Of a DNA stretch of 64,000 nt, positions 9,971 to 20,705 are shown piece by piece (position 1 is the stretch's first letter; each line of letters begins with the position of its first letter). This stretch comes from Epithemia pelagica. Taxonomy: Eukaryota; Bacillariophyta; Bacillariophyceae; Surirellales; Surirellaceae. Where the stretch lies: the NCBI GenBank assembly GCA_946965045.2, contig OX337235.1:744001-808000 (forward strand). The letters run 5' to 3'. Both the position numbers and the translations under genes were made by a program. Under the pieces are notes generated by a model that worked only from the letters and a program-made list of their open reading frames with translations, searched no databases and had not been told where the DNA came from.

Positions 9971-12900
9971 CTGGCCCCTTGGCCCAGTTTGCATGCGGGA
10001 CCACATGGCCGGTGCGCGAGTCGGCGACGGTGGAATTGCTCGTCTGTACCAAAGACTGAGCGAATCTCCACGCGTCTTGCGCGTCTGTGTCGTTCGTGAA
10101 CGACTTTGTGTTTTCCAAAAACTTTCTCATTTCGTCTAGGCGAGAGGGGTTGTTGTGTGCCACATACTTAAAGATAAGTTCGATCTCCTGCATTGTGGTG
10201 GACGAAAACTCGTGTTCGTCGTTTTCGAGGTTGTCATCGCTGCCGATCAGGGCCCGAGAGTGATCATCGGAGTCGTCCGTGTCCATCCTGTCTGCGGTCG
10301 ATGGTTCGTCGTCTTCTTGTTCGGTGAGAGGTGCAAATTGGTTGCGTTTGGCTGCGGGTTTGGAGTCTTCTTCCTCTGGGTGTGGTGCAAACGAGTTTGT
10401 TTGTGCGGCCACCGTCGTCCAGTCGGTTCCGTCCTCGTATGGGTCACTTTCTCCGTCTTCTGTGGGTTGCATTGCCTCGGCGCTTCGTTTGTTGGCTGGT
10501 GGGCTGGTGTTTGTCGGTGTACTCTGGTTGTTGGTGTTGTTGATGTTGCTGTCTCCGGACGTCTCATCGAGGTTGTTGTGTTTGCGACGGAGCAGACGGT
10601 TGGTGAAGGCTAGCAGCCTATTGGTGTGGCTTGAGGAAGTTGGATTGGTTGGGTTTTGGCCTGTGGTGGTCTGTCTTGGTGGTGTTGCCGCTACTGCCGC
10701 CAGAGTGGGGAGAAGAATGTTTTCGGGAAACTCTGGGTGCTGCCGGATGGTGTTGGTGGTTAACATGTGGGTGTCCGGTGTCTTTCGCAAATAGAGGGTG
10801 TAGAATTGCGGATCCGGGTCTTCGTTATCAAACTCTGGAAAAAGGGCCACGAATTCACGGATGTTTCGCAGGCGGTTCCAATCTCCGTCGGTTGCTTCTT
10901 GGTTGATGGGTTTGAGCTTGATTTTGACGCAAGCTCCGAAGAACTGGTCAATGTCCTTGATTGCCTCCAAGGTTGTTGTTCGATTGCTCTGAGAGGTTGG
11001 CATCGGGATGATTTGGATGTTGTTCTTGCACCAAGTCAGTTCGGTGTTGCGGTTGGCGGATAGGTAGGCGTTGTAACTCCGAAGTAGTGCCTCAAAGTTG
11101 CTTTTGGACGAGGCTGTGAGGTAAATTGCCGGAACTTGTCCACGTTGTTTATTTTTCAGCTCGCCGCTGAAAGTTCCAGCACGGCAGCCGATGTGGTTGT
11201 AATAGTCCACGTGGTTCAACTTCCGAGGGAGGTGAGGGGTGAGGATGTTTTGGATGTCGGAGGACAGGTCCAAAGCTGCTCGACGGTGTTTGATTGTTTG
11301 GGCCGGCACCCCTACGACTATGCCGTAGGTGTCGCTCGTGCGGTTGTTGCATGCTGGTTGGTAGACGTTGATCTGGTTGTACCGTGGGTATATCGTTGGG
11401 TTGGATTGGCGGGTGCCTGGGCGAAGGATTGTTTGGTACCCGTGCTCGTCGTAGGAAAAGTCGTCGTTGTGGTGCTTATGCCACATTTGCAAGACGAAGC
11501 GAAGACCTTGCTCGAAGAAAACACCGGTGTCGAATGCGTCGTTCGCTGGAGCTGGGGAGAGGGTGACATGGAAGGTGGATGTGTGTCCACTTCCCTTGTT
11601 GGATCGGTTTTGGTTGTCTGCGCCACGGAGGGGGCGACTGGGGGACTGTTTCGTTTCGAGGAAGTCCACGGAGTGGACCTGTAGCCACATCGGCTCTTCC
11701 CTCTTGCTGTGGTGGAAGAAAACGTCGTTGAGATGCGTTTTCAGAGCTTGTTCGGTGAGTCGCGGGAGAGTGGACTCGATCTCGTGGTTGTGGTGGTGGT
11801 TCACTGCCACGTGTAGGTGGAACAGGAAGGACGGTTCGGGAGACTGGGGACGTTTCGCCACTTTCGGTTGCCGGTAAGGGTTCGTCGTCGGCGTGCCTTT
11901 CTCGTTGTCGTTGCGTTTGGTGGTCGAGTCGTCGTCGCTCGTCGGGGTTTTGTTATCGGTGGGTTGCGTTTCCTTGGTTCCTTGGGTGCCTTCGTCCGTG
12001 GTTTGTTCCTCGGTGGTGTTGATTTGGTTGGGCTCGTTGTTGATGGATTCGGTGGTGGTGTTGTCGTTGTTGGTGTTGTCGCGGTGGTCGTTGGTGTTCT
12101 TTTTTTCTGTGTTTTGTTCGTTGTTCTTTTTTTCTGTGTTTTTGTCGTTGTTGGCAATGTTTCCTTTCTTGTTGTTGTCGTTGGCGGTTGTTTTGGTTGT
12201 CTTACGGTCCGGGGTGACGGCGGTGGTGCCGTGGATGGTAGTGGCTACGAGAGGGATGGGTCCGAGGGCGGAGGAGGGGATTTTTGCCCGGGTCGAGCGA
12301 CGGCCGGCGGAGGGTTTGGAGTGGACTTGCATCTTGGTCGGTGGTTGCTGTTGGCGGTGCTGGTCGGCTAATGGAGGCTCTCTGTGAAAAACTCTGTTTT
12401 CACTGTTTTTGTGAGGAAGGCATTCCGTTGGTTTGGTTGTTGGGGGGGTCATTTTGAGTTGGAGGATGACTCGCTGTAGGGCGTTGGCTATCTGGGTTCT
12501 TTTGGAGACCTTTGGGGCCGGGCAGCTGGGTTTGGTGGTGTCGGAGGTCGGCATCGTTTCAAATTCGGACTTGGTGGCGGGGGTGGTGGTTGTTGTTGTG
12601 TGGTTTGGCCTGGAGTGGTCCTGTGGTGGCGGGCGGGGGAGTGCCTGTTGGTGTCTTGCCCGGTCGACGTGGCCAGGGTCTTTGTTGTTGTCTTCGTGTC
12701 TTTGGGCTGGTGGTGGTGGAGTGGAGAGGTGGTCTGGCAGGGTCATCCTCTTGGTTGGTTCGGTCATCCTCTCGGTTGGTGTGGTCATCCGATTGTTTGG
12801 CTTGGTTTTGGTTTGGGGGCGTGCCGGATGCGTGTTGTCGTTACTCCGTAGCAGTCGCTGGGGGTCTGTGTTTCCGTTGGACGCTGTGTTTTCGGCCAGC

Positions 12901-13145
12901 TGTGGGTTCTGGGTTTTGCCATGGCGGCGGGGGAAACGTGTAGCGGCGTCGTGTGGTTTGTTTTGTTTGTTTTTCCTGAGACCATGGAGGGATTCCATGG
13001 CCCATGTTGTGGTCGCCATGCGTTGCATGTGTTGCCATCCGATGGGCGGGGGTGGATCGGCGTTGTTTTGGCAGTTGGGTCGTGGTTTGGCCATGGGAAT
13101 TTTCCTGGCCAATATGGCCCATGGCGGGTCCGCGTCGCGCCCCAT
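9963..13145 (-). CDS. ORF1: low-complexity nucleic-acid-binding-type protein of the non-LTR element
   Basis: The first ATG is at 13145; the frame is open upstream to 13226 without an ATG. The product is about 1060 residues. The first half is very rich in Thr, Asn, Lys and Pro (runs such as NNDKNTEKKNNEQNTEKKN), as expected of a disordered, basic RNA-binding region. Residues about 440-800 look globular (FHVTLSPAPANDAFDTGVFFEQGLRF, then TYGIVVGVPAQTIKHRR, then RNIREFVALFPEF). The C-terminus is acidic. No CCHC or RRM motif was recognised. The role as ORF1 is inferred from position and from the stop-start overlap with ORF2. Confidence 0.7.
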   Translation of the reverse strand: MGRDADPPWAILARKIPMAKPRPNCQNNADPPPPIGWQHMQRMATTTWAMESLHGLRKNKQNKPHDAATRFPRRHGKTQNPQLAENTASNGNTDPQRLLRSNDNTHPARPQTKTKPNNRMTTPTERMTEPTKRMTLPDHLSTPPPPAQRHEDNNKDPGHVDRARHQQALPRPPPQDHSRPNHTTTTTTPATKSEFETMPTSDTTKPSCPAPKVSKRTQIANALQRVILQLKMTPPTTKPTECLPHKNSENRVFHREPPLADQHRQQQPPTKMQVHSKPSAGRRSTRAKIPSSALGPIPLVATTIHGTTAVTPDRKTTKTTANDNNKKGNIANNDKNTEKKNNEQNTEKKNTNDHRDNTNNDNTTTESINNEPNQINTTEEQTTDEGTQGTKETQPTDNKTPTSDDDSTTKRNDNEKGTPTTNPYRQPKVAKRPQSPEPSFLFHLHVAVNHHHNHEIESTLPRLTEQALKTHLNDVFFHHSKREEPMWLQVHSVDFLETKQSPSRPLRGADNQNRSNKGSGHTSTFHVTLSPAPANDAFDTGVFFEQGLRFVLQMWHKHHNDDFSYDEHGYQTILRPGTRQSNPTIYPRYNQINVYQPACNNRTSDTYGIVVGVPAQTIKHRRAALDLSSDIQNILTPHLPRKLNHVDYYNHIGCRAGTFSGELKNKQRGQVPAIYLTASSKSNFEALLRSYNAYLSANRNTELTWCKNNIQIIPMPTSQSNRTTTLEAIKDIDQFFGACVKIKLKPINQEATDGDWNRLRNIREFVALFPEFDNEDPDPQFYTLYLRKTPDTHMLTTNTIRQHPEFPENILLPTLAAVAATPPRQTTTGQNPTNPTSSSHTNRLLAFTNRLLRRKHNNLDETSGDSNINNTNNQSTPTNTSPPANKRSAEAMQPTEDGESDPYEDGTDWTTVAAQTNSFAPHPEEEDSKPAAKRNQFAPLTEQEDDEPSTADRMDTDDSDDHSRALIGSDDNLENDEHEFSSTTMQEIELIFKYVAHNNPSRLDEMRKFLENTKSFTNDTDAQDAWRFAQSLVQTSNSTVADSRTGHVVPHANWAKGPDE

Positions 13146-13458
13146 TGGCAGCGTGCCCTTGTCCGTGCGGTAAATGTTCGTTCCCTGAGGACGGCGTTCG
13201 GCTATTGTTGGTGTTATCGTCCTCAATGTAGTTCACTTCACAGTTCGGTATTCTTCTCTTTTTTTCTGTTTCGTAGTGTTGCAAGCTGAAGCCGCCGTAA
13301 GAAGTCACCAAGAACGAAGAAGGCGTGTTTATTTATTGTGTGGCTGTGGTTGATACAGGTTGATACGTAGATTATAGGAATATGCTATTTTAGGATAGAC
13401 GGACGGACGTCACGTTCGGTCGGTCTGAAGAAGATCATCTTCGGTCATGCCTGCCCAC

Positions 13459-13488
13459 ACTGCAAATCGTATCCAAACTGATTAACAC
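13459..13488 (+). repeat. Element A left terminal inverted repeat
   Basis: It begins CACTGCAAATCGTATCC. Compared with the reverse complement of 23072-23101 it differs only at positions 12, 13, 19 and 25. The preceding bases are CTGCCCA (13452-13458). Confidence 0.78.
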
Positions 13489-13495
13489 TCATTTA

Positions 13496-13880
13496 AACAA
13501 TTCAGTTGATAGCAACCATTTAAATCCGAGACACACACCCCTCCCCCCAAAACCCTATTCAGTTGAAAATGTTTCTTTATTCTGTTGGAAAATCACCTAA
13601 TCGGTTCTTATTCAACTGACCTTTCATATTCAGTTGATGCTCATGTCCAAGTCATGTAAGTTATTCAGTTCCTACTATATTTTAATCAATTGACAACAAA
13701 TTATATTCAGTTGGTTGATTATATCAACTGAACACGCAAAATTAATTAATTCCACCAACCGAATAACATGTTTATTCAACCATATTCCATTCTTTATTCA
13801 GTTGTCCTACCTTTCACGCGTTCAAAGAGCGACCACACTTTGCGCAACCATATTCAATCCTTTATTCAGTTGTCCTATTC
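13496..13880. repeat. Element A left subterminal repeats (ATTCAGTTG family)
   Basis: About ten copies of ATTCAGTTG or close variants occur in both orientations, for example near 13499, 13558, 13608 (as ATTCAACTG), 13629, 13706, 13722 (as CAACTGAA), 13797 and 13863. The same motif fills the right end of the element and nowhere else in the window that I noticed. These are plausible transposase-binding sites. Confidence 0.7.
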
Positions 13881-14144
13881 TATCACCACAATGCGCGTTC
13901 AAAAAGCGACCACAGCATAACTCACCTATATATACATACATAGCATACATAGATATAATATAGATAGAGAATGTGATGTGTGGCGCCGCGAGAAGAAACT
14001 ATATATCACACCACATTATTTCTCTCTTTACACACACGACGAGAGATGAGAGAGAAAGAATACATTCTTTTTGTGGAGTCCACATCACACCATAACATAT
14101 AATATACTCTCCCAACATCACACATCGTTTTGTCGCCCTCTGTT

Positions 14145-16877
14145 TTAAGTTTTTCTTGAATTTCGTGACCGTACCCTTTTCGACTGTCGTCCTCTTACTG
14201 CTGACTCGGATGCCTTGATATCTTCACGCATGTCTTTTTCATAGCACTCGTTACAGAGAGCAAATTTACACGGATGAATCGAAAGGCATGCATTTTTACA
14301 TGCCATAACCGGATTAGACTGGTTAACCTTGATTCCCTTCCCTCCAAATGTTTTCTTACATTTTTTGCATGACGATGGCCAGTTCTCATTTTCCGTATAA
14401 TACTTGGTGGTAAAATAAGAAGAAGTGTCTTGAGGTATCAAAAGACAAAGTTCATGTGAAAGAGGACACTTCTCTTCATCTTCACCAGTGTTCTCGACGG
14501 TATTTTCCTCACTCTTATTGATTTCTTCATCATGATCCGTGTTCTAAATTATCATTCCCAAATCATTAATCGCTCTGTTAGTTCCCATCATTGTCGATAT
14601 TTAATGACCATATATGTAAAAGAATCTTTTCTTACCTTCCGTTTTTTCTTCTTTGCCCTTGTCTGTCAAGGGCAAACCACGACACAGAACCATTAGCTAT
14701 TTTTATACACAATTTCCGATGATGATTGCCTCACATACCTTTTTGGTTTTTCCTTCACCCCCCTGTCCATTGCTATGATTTTCATCCTGTCCAGAAGGTC
14801 TAGTTTCTTTACATCTTGGTAGAATTTCTTCATTTGGAAGTTGACAATTCTGCGAATCACCATTCGCCTGAGTCTCTAAACCTTCATCCCGCAACATTGT
14901 TCCGGATTCTGGTTCGTCATGGTTTTTTCTGTCGTCATCTTGTGATGGAATAGTATCGTTTCTTCTTTCATTTTGCTCTATTCCTTGTGTACTTATTTCG
15001 TTTGTTTCCTCTTCCTGATTGAGTTTCTCCCTGTCAGTACGTTCTTGTTCTCTTGACCGTAATACCTCTTGCCCAATTTCTGGTACTTTATTTAATACAT
15101 TTCCTCCACCACTTTCTTCGGCACCCCCCTTATTATTAGATCGACTTGCAGTGATACCACCACCTGACACTGAATCAGTCCGTCTTTCCTTCGACACAAC
15201 CTCTAATTCCCGACTGTCCTCTCTACTGCCATGTTTCTTTGTCGAAAGTCCCTGATCCACATGTTCATTTCCTGGACTAATAGAATCTGTCACGTTGTCT
15301 GTATTATGTTCTTCGAATAGTGGTTCTGAATCATGCGACATCTCCTCCATAGCTTCATCGTCATTTTCTGCATTATCTTCGTCGAAGAGATCCACTACTC
15401 CTAGTGGAACATTGCAATCACCACTCTGTTGTTGTTGTTCTTCATTGCCCACCACATTCTTCTCGATATTCTCCACGATTTCCCTGTTTTCTTCTGTCGG
15501 GGTATTCTCAGATACAGCCATATTCCCAGAAGGAAGTTGACATTCTCTGCGGATCTGGTCGTCCGTGAGATCTGAAATCTCTGCAGGATTTCTTCGTATT
15601 AGTAACTCTCTTCCTGTGATACGTTGGTCGACAACATTCCTCTGCCTTGGAAGAAAACATGTTGCGTACAACATACGAACGCATTCTTCGTCGATTTGCA
15701 CTCCAATTGCCTGTGTAAAAATATGGCTAGCTCTTTCGAAGTCTGGTGTAGCACTGTCGACTTCGATTTGTATGTTCTCTGTCGGCTGTTTGTGTCATGA
15801 ATTACAGTACGTACATCGTTAGTTTCATGGTGAAATACAAATGGTCCAATTGGTCCTTCTTCAGACAGATATAGGACGACGTACCTGTTCCGACCGAACA
15901 ACAACGTAGAAAAAGGTACTATTGTTGTACCTCACCTTTCTCTCGTAATTATTATTCTTGCATTGACCTTTTGTCAAAGAAATACTCCAACCCGCATGCT
16001 GTAGCATAGGAACCATTAATCCGGCAACTGCCTGAGATTTAGCAGACCGACCGATTGCAGAAAAACCACCGCGGTCAGTTGGGCAAATCCTGGTCCTCTT
16101 TCCATCCACAAATTTGGGTTTCTGTTGAGGCAACAAACACATTCCTTCACGCAATAGCCATTTGTCAATAGAATCAGCAAGCCAGTGTCTGTCCTTGTGA
16201 AAAGAGTGCACCAATTCAAATACTAGTCGATGATTTTCGGATGTGCTTTGTAGCCCATTGAGAATCTTTCGGAAATCTGATTGATGGACAGGATATGAAT
16301 TCGAGTCCTTCATCCGAATGTTCAATTCCCGTGCACGGGAAATTATTCCTTCGTTGTAACTCTCCGAAATAAAGGCACGAAGACTTTCACGTATTGCCTT
16401 TATTTCCTCCAACATCATTCTGCCATTCGGTTCTTCCGTATCCGCCAAACCATCTGTACGTCTGTTTTTTCGATAAATCCAAAGACGTTCTGCCTCCTCT
16501 GGTGTAGATGGACCAGCTCCTGTCTCTTTATTAAAAAAATCACGGGGATATTCCAACAATCGAACGGGACGTTGGGCGGTTGAAGTTGTCGGTGCAAAAC
16601 CAAAACCGGAATCAAGACTCGCTCGGATGTTCCTATTTGTAATCCGTGTAGTCCCAAGCGACTGGTTTTCTTGCGTTTCGCTTCTTGAATCCGATAGAGT
16701 CACTGATCTGGCACTAGAAGACGTGCGTGACCTACTATCAATGGCAATATCTTGTGAATGCAATGGAAGTGACTGATTGACGGCACGAATCACTGACTGT
16801 GGGTATACGGGTCGGTACATGTGTGAGCATGGAGGCAATGACAGCAGTAATTCAATGTATGTCGTGCCACTTACCAT
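14145..16877 (-). CDS. Element A four-exon Cys-rich nuclear-type protein
   Basis: Exons are 16877-15885, 15785-14739, 14662-14636 and 14543-14145. Donors CAG|GTACGT, AAG|GTATGT and AAG|GTAAGA pair with acceptors AAACAG, TGACAG and ATTTAG, and every junction is phase 0, giving about 821 residues. Exon 1 has a globular region (AERLWIYRKNRR to ADSIDKWLLREGMCLLP). Exon 2 is long, acidic and disordered. Exon 3 is a 27-nt microexon encoding TRAKKKKRK, a nuclear-localisation-like patch. Exon 4 ends in a Cys cluster (CKKCKKTF...CKNAC...CKFALCNECYEK), probably zinc-binding. The ATG at 16877 is followed by GTAAGTGG, a good donor, so the true start may use another 5' exon. No family was recognised. Confidence 0.68.
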
Positions 16878-17404
16878 CGTAGAACAACACTTCCCATGAA
16901 AAGTGGGCAGTCACAAATCGATAGTGACAATGTATAAATGCAGGAAAATGGAAAGATAAGTTACTCTCATGGGTGTGCTGATCGAGACAACGAGAAAAAA
17001 AGGAAAGCGAGACGAGACGAGAGACAGAGAGGGAATTGTTGCTTCCTCTACAACAAAACCGTTGCGGCTACCAACACTCAATTGATTGTGTCTAACGGTT
17101 TTGCCTGAATACCGCCATCTCTATGTTTCATATGAAAACGACATTACGCATGTCGTACAATTGTTCCCGGTTGCTAAATGAATTAACAATAGACATTGGA
17201 AAAGACACAGATTCAAATATTTCAGACATGGTTGCTCTAAACAGAAAACTGAAGTAAGTGCCGTCCGCGACTTACAGTATGAAATTGGAATGTCACAACA
17301 GGACTAAAAACCATACTATATGTAGAATAAATACATTACGTACAACTTAATTTCGAAATTTTGAATGATTGGATAGACGGGGGAATTTTTCCTCCCCCCA
17401 CACA

Positions 17405-17435
17405 GCGAGAGATTCTCTCGCTATATATATATATA
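17405..17435 (+). promoter_or_regulatory. Putative core promoter of the element A transposase-like gene
   Basis: A (TA)n tract at 17422-17435 acts as a likely TATA box about 67 bp before the ATG at 17502. A perfect hairpin, GCGAGAGA-T-TCTCTCGC (17405-17421), lies directly upstream. The minus-strand gene starts at 16877, so 16878-17501 is a divergent intergenic region. Confidence 0.45.
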
Positions 17436-17501
17436 CGTGATGAAGGTGTTGTGCTTTGTTTGTAAAGAGAGACGACGTGAATGTGTGAGTGATTTTTGAC
17501 A

Positions 17502-20500
17502 ATGGAAAGGCAGCTTGAGATTCCCTGTCGTGAATGTTGCTCGATAATAATTTGTCAACCAGCACAATCATCCCCACCAAACATGGAAGCGTTCCTGTAC
17601 GAAGGTCGTTGTGCAAACGTGGACAGTCCTTGTTCTCTGGTACGAAAGACCATATTCGCATGTTCATTATGCGCATCGGGAAACTTGCCGTCGTCCAACA
17701 ACAAGAGAGGATACATATCTCATTGGAAATATGTTGCGAGACATGCATCGTCCGCATATCATGTCAGAAAATTGAATGACTGTCAGTCCATTGTACAAGA
17801 TTTACCAGAAGCCCCCCAAGAGAATCATGATGATGGACCATTGGGATTCGACGATGCAGATGAGTCCATGGAACAAAATCACAGTGATACACCAACGATT
17901 TCGGAATTGGCAAGACTGGGATTTGATTCCAAATCACAAACCCCATACTTTCTGCATTACGAATTAAAAGAGAAGGGTTTGGGGATGAGATACATAACTG
18001 GGAAGGCTTTTGGAGTAAGCCCCCACCTTGTTTCCGAAGACGAAGCAAGATTCTGTTTGCAAACATGTTCTCTCCTGATTGGTCTTACTGAAAGGCAGAA
18101 GGAGTTGTTGGCAACAATTCTCACGACGGCTGGGAACAACGGCAATTCAGATTTGTCCATTTTCAATACCATTCGATTACCAACAAGTACCGAAGATTTC
18201 GAAAAATTCTTTCTTGTTGGGAAAAGAAGCATTCTATCGAATTTACCACATCCCATTCCAAGATCAACAGATGATTCGACACATTCGTTTGTCTCCCTGA
18301 AGGATCTACTGGCCAATGAGATTGGTAAGGCCACAAGATACGACGAATATGACTTCATGGCCAAGGTTTATGTCGGTAACGATCATTCAGTTCCAAGTAT
18401 ATCATCCACGAGCCTTGCAAAAAGAATGTTGATCCAAATGAAAGAAAAAGAGGACATGGAATTAAACAAACCATCCACTGACGAGTATACAATCTATCTT
18501 TGGGTTCGGGAGTGGAGGGATGACTTCGACCCTAATAATACGAAGTCATCCCGAAACCAGGTGTGGTGTAACACTTACACAATCAGCCCTCCCACATCAG
18601 GGAACACATATGGATCAAATACATATTTTATGGGACTTTCCAGCAAAGGAGACGAACACAGGGAGGTGGAAGAAATTTTAGCACAGGAGATGGACGCTCT
18701 GTCGAAGAATGGATTACGACTGTACCATGGTGGAATGCGACGAATCATCACGGTTCGTATCAATAAGTTATTAATTTCAGTAGACCGACCCGAACGAACG
18801 TCAATGTTTCAAGTTGGAGACCACAACGGGACGTATTCGACCTGTTGGGGTTTCGCGACCCATGTTGATGGAAGTTGCCAGGTGAATCATCTTCCCTCGT
18901 GTCAGGAGTGTCGTAAGAAACGCGAGAAAAGACTGATGCATCAGATTCCTATCTCATCTGACAACCACGCAATCAAGGATGAAGTTGCATGTTCGGCGTG
19001 CTCTGATTGGTTAATTGAAGATCCTAAGTTTGTATTTTTAGCACCGTCAGACTACCCGCAAAGATTTGATTCTCGTGATGGCTCACCACCACCACCGAAA
19101 GATAGAGGATTATGGGCCCGAATTGAAGATATTCCCACGTCAGATGATCCAACACAAGACACAAATCATACAAACCAACCAGATATTTCGTCAGAGAATG
19201 AACAAAGACACATGAAGAAACGGAAAAAGAAACAAAAGAAACCAATGAAACGCATCTATTTGCGTACTGTGCGGCTATCTGTTACCTGGCTGCGTACAGC
19301 TGTTTGTTTCGCGTGTCATCAGATAAGGACATCTCTTCCAGGTGGAAGGGCTGGACAGATGTTTTGGAACAAAGGCAATTTTTCGTCGTACCTCAAGACA
19401 TGCGGTCTGACAAATCGGTTGATAGATGTACTGTTCAGTGCTTGTTCCAATGAGGTGGCTGAGTTTTCCACAATTCTCCCGGTATGTTGGAATGACTTGT
19501 GTTCCTTGGCCAAATGTCATTATGCTCCGATGCATATGTTGTTTCTTGGCCATATGAAGTCCAATATTGAGATGGTGTCGAATTGGCTCGGCAAGTTCAA
19601 TCGGCTCGCCTCTTTCGGGAAAGAGGCGAACAAGTACCTAATCCAGATACGTTCATTGCGAGCGACGAAGTTTTTTAATGCTCAACCATTGTCGACATCA
19701 AGTTGGGGCACCGGCGTTTGGGTTTCCGAGAATTACTTGCTCGGTGCCCGTATTTGGAAGTTCCTTATGTCCCTTCCATCAATCTCGAAGAACCAGGTAC
19801 TGACCAATGAGTCATATCGTAAAGAATGGATGGCGATCGTTCGTTTCATGCATGCAATGAGCATGGCCTTTACGCGTCTTATGACAAACAAGAAGGATAT
19901 TCCAATGTTAAAGGACTATATATTGATTTATATGGACCAGATGGTGATTGTCGACCGAATTTTGGCAGATTCCGACCGTCAAAAGAAAAATCCGAATTAT
20001 GTAAAGTCAAACTCACTTGGCATTTTGACATGTGCGGAAGCCCATGAAGACATGGGACCAGCTGTGTTACATTGGGAAGGTGGGTGGGAAGGCGAGAGGA
20101 AGATCCAGCAAATGAAACCTCTCCTAAACATCAAGCGTAGTAACGCTGATTGGACCAAGATATCTCTGACACGCCTGTACCAGCACGACACGCTACAATG
20201 GATGCTCCAACAGATGCCTGCAAGTAGCGAGAAAATACAGACTAACAACAGATCAAATGAGTCGCTGATAAAAATTTACAAGAACAGGCAAGAATTACAA
20301 GATGCATGTGACAGAAATTCCATTTTGTCGGTGATCTATGGTATAGATGAGCAAATCTACGCGGCTTATCGACCAATTGGAGAGGATACGGGCAATACAC
20401 GGCGTAAAATCAAGATTGTACGCATTGGGTTCGATGACAATAATGGAGAGTGGACATCAAGTCGGTGTTGGACTGCTCCTATCCGTCTGGAGGATGAATC

Positions 20501-20705
20501 TCGTGTGTATGAATCAATACATGTACTGCAACAACATGTAATAGATGAGGTGGTGCTCTTGCTTCCACAAATGAATGAGGACGCATTGACTTTCAAGAAC
20601 ATGTATTTTGGAGTCGGTAACAAGTGGCGAGAACGTTCCCATGATGGATTGTTTCGACATCCAGTGATTGACAATACACTTTTTGGGGACGAGAATCATA
20701 ACTAA
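17502..20705 (+). CDS. Element A transposase-like protein
   Basis: The ATG at 17502 gives 1067 residues in one open frame. The N-terminus is Cys/His-rich (CRECC...CANVDSPC...CSLCAS...HWKYVARHASSAYH, residues 8-85), likely a zinc-binding DNA-recognition domain. Residues about 325-470 hold a segment with an acidic pair (LWVREWRDDFDPNNTKSSRN, then NTYFMGLSSKGDEHREVEE) that resembles the start of an RNase H-like transposase core. A basic nuclear-type patch is near 570 (KKRKKKQKK). Near 670 is HYAPMHMLFLGHMKSN, which recalls the DPMHxLFLG motif of CACTA/KDZ-type transposases, with Ala where the acidic residue is usual. Family assignment is inference. Several perfect hairpins lie within the coding sequence. 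Confidence 0.62.
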   Translation: MERQLEIPCRECCSIIICQPAQSSPPNMEAFLYEGRCANVDSPCSLVRKTIFACSLCASGNLPSSNNKRGYISHWKYVARHASSAYHVRKLNDCQSIVQDLPEAPQENHDDGPLGFDDADESMEQNHSDTPTISELARLGFDSKSQTPYFLHYELKEKGLGMRYITGKAFGVSPHLVSEDEARFCLQTCSLLIGLTERQKELLATILTTAGNNGNSDLSIFNTIRLPTSTEDFEKFFLVGKRSILSNLPHPIPRSTDDSTHSFVSLKDLLANEIGKATRYDEYDFMAKVYVGNDHSVPSISSTSLAKRMLIQMKEKEDMELNKPSTDEYTIYLWVREWRDDFDPNNTKSSRNQVWCNTYTISPPTSGNTYGSNTYFMGLSSKGDEHREVEEILAQEMDALSKNGLRLYHGGMRRIITVRINKLLISVDRPERTSMFQVGDHNGTYSTCWGFATHVDGSCQVNHLPSCQECRKKREKRLMHQIPISSDNHAIKDEVACSACSDWLIEDPKFVFLAPSDYPQRFDSRDGSPPPPKDRGLWARIEDIPTSDDPTQDTNHTNQPDISSENEQRHMKKRKKKQKKPMKRIYLRTVRLSVTWLRTAVCFACHQIRTSLPGGRAGQMFWNKGNFSSYLKTCGLTNRLIDVLFSACSNEVAEFSTILPVCWNDLCSLAKCHYAPMHMLFLGHMKSNIEMVSNWLGKFNRLASFGKEANKYLIQIRSLRATKFFNAQPLSTSSWGTGVWVSENYLLGARIWKFLMSLPSISKNQVLTNESYRKEWMAIVRFMHAMSMAFTRLMTNKKDIPMLKDYILIYMDQMVIVDRILADSDRQKKNPNYVKSNSLGILTCAEAHEDMGPAVLHWEGGWEGERKIQQMKPLLNIKRSNADWTKISLTRLYQHDTLQWMLQQMPASSEKIQTNNRSNESLIKIYKNRQELQDACDRNSILSVIYGIDEQIYAAYRPIGEDTGNTRRKIKIVRIGFDDNNGEWTSSRCWTAPIRLEDESRVYESIHVLQQHVIDEVVLLLPQMNEDALTFKNMYFGVGNKWRERSHDGLFRHPVIDNTLFGDENHN

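Larger units (their letters stand above)
7174..13300 (-). mobile_element. Two-ORF non-LTR retrotransposon (boundaries approximate)
   Basis: Two overlapping minus-strand reading frames, a low-complexity ORF1 and a reverse transcriptase ORF2, make a non-LTR element. The coding span is 7313-13145. The 3' end should lie between 7174 and 7312, but no poly(A) (poly-T on the plus strand) is visible there. The 5' end should lie between 13146 and 13458, where I see no clear landmark. The plus strand is strongly G/T-rich throughout, so the coding strand is A/C-rich. Clade is uncertain: the N-terminal C2H2 fingers recall R2/CRE-type elements, but no endonuclease was found. Confidence 0.8.

Noticed and set aside
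10155-13289. Several plus-strand frames over the non-LTR element
   Set aside because: They are rich in Val, Gly, Leu and Cys because the strand is G/T-rich; the conserved RT lies on the other strand.
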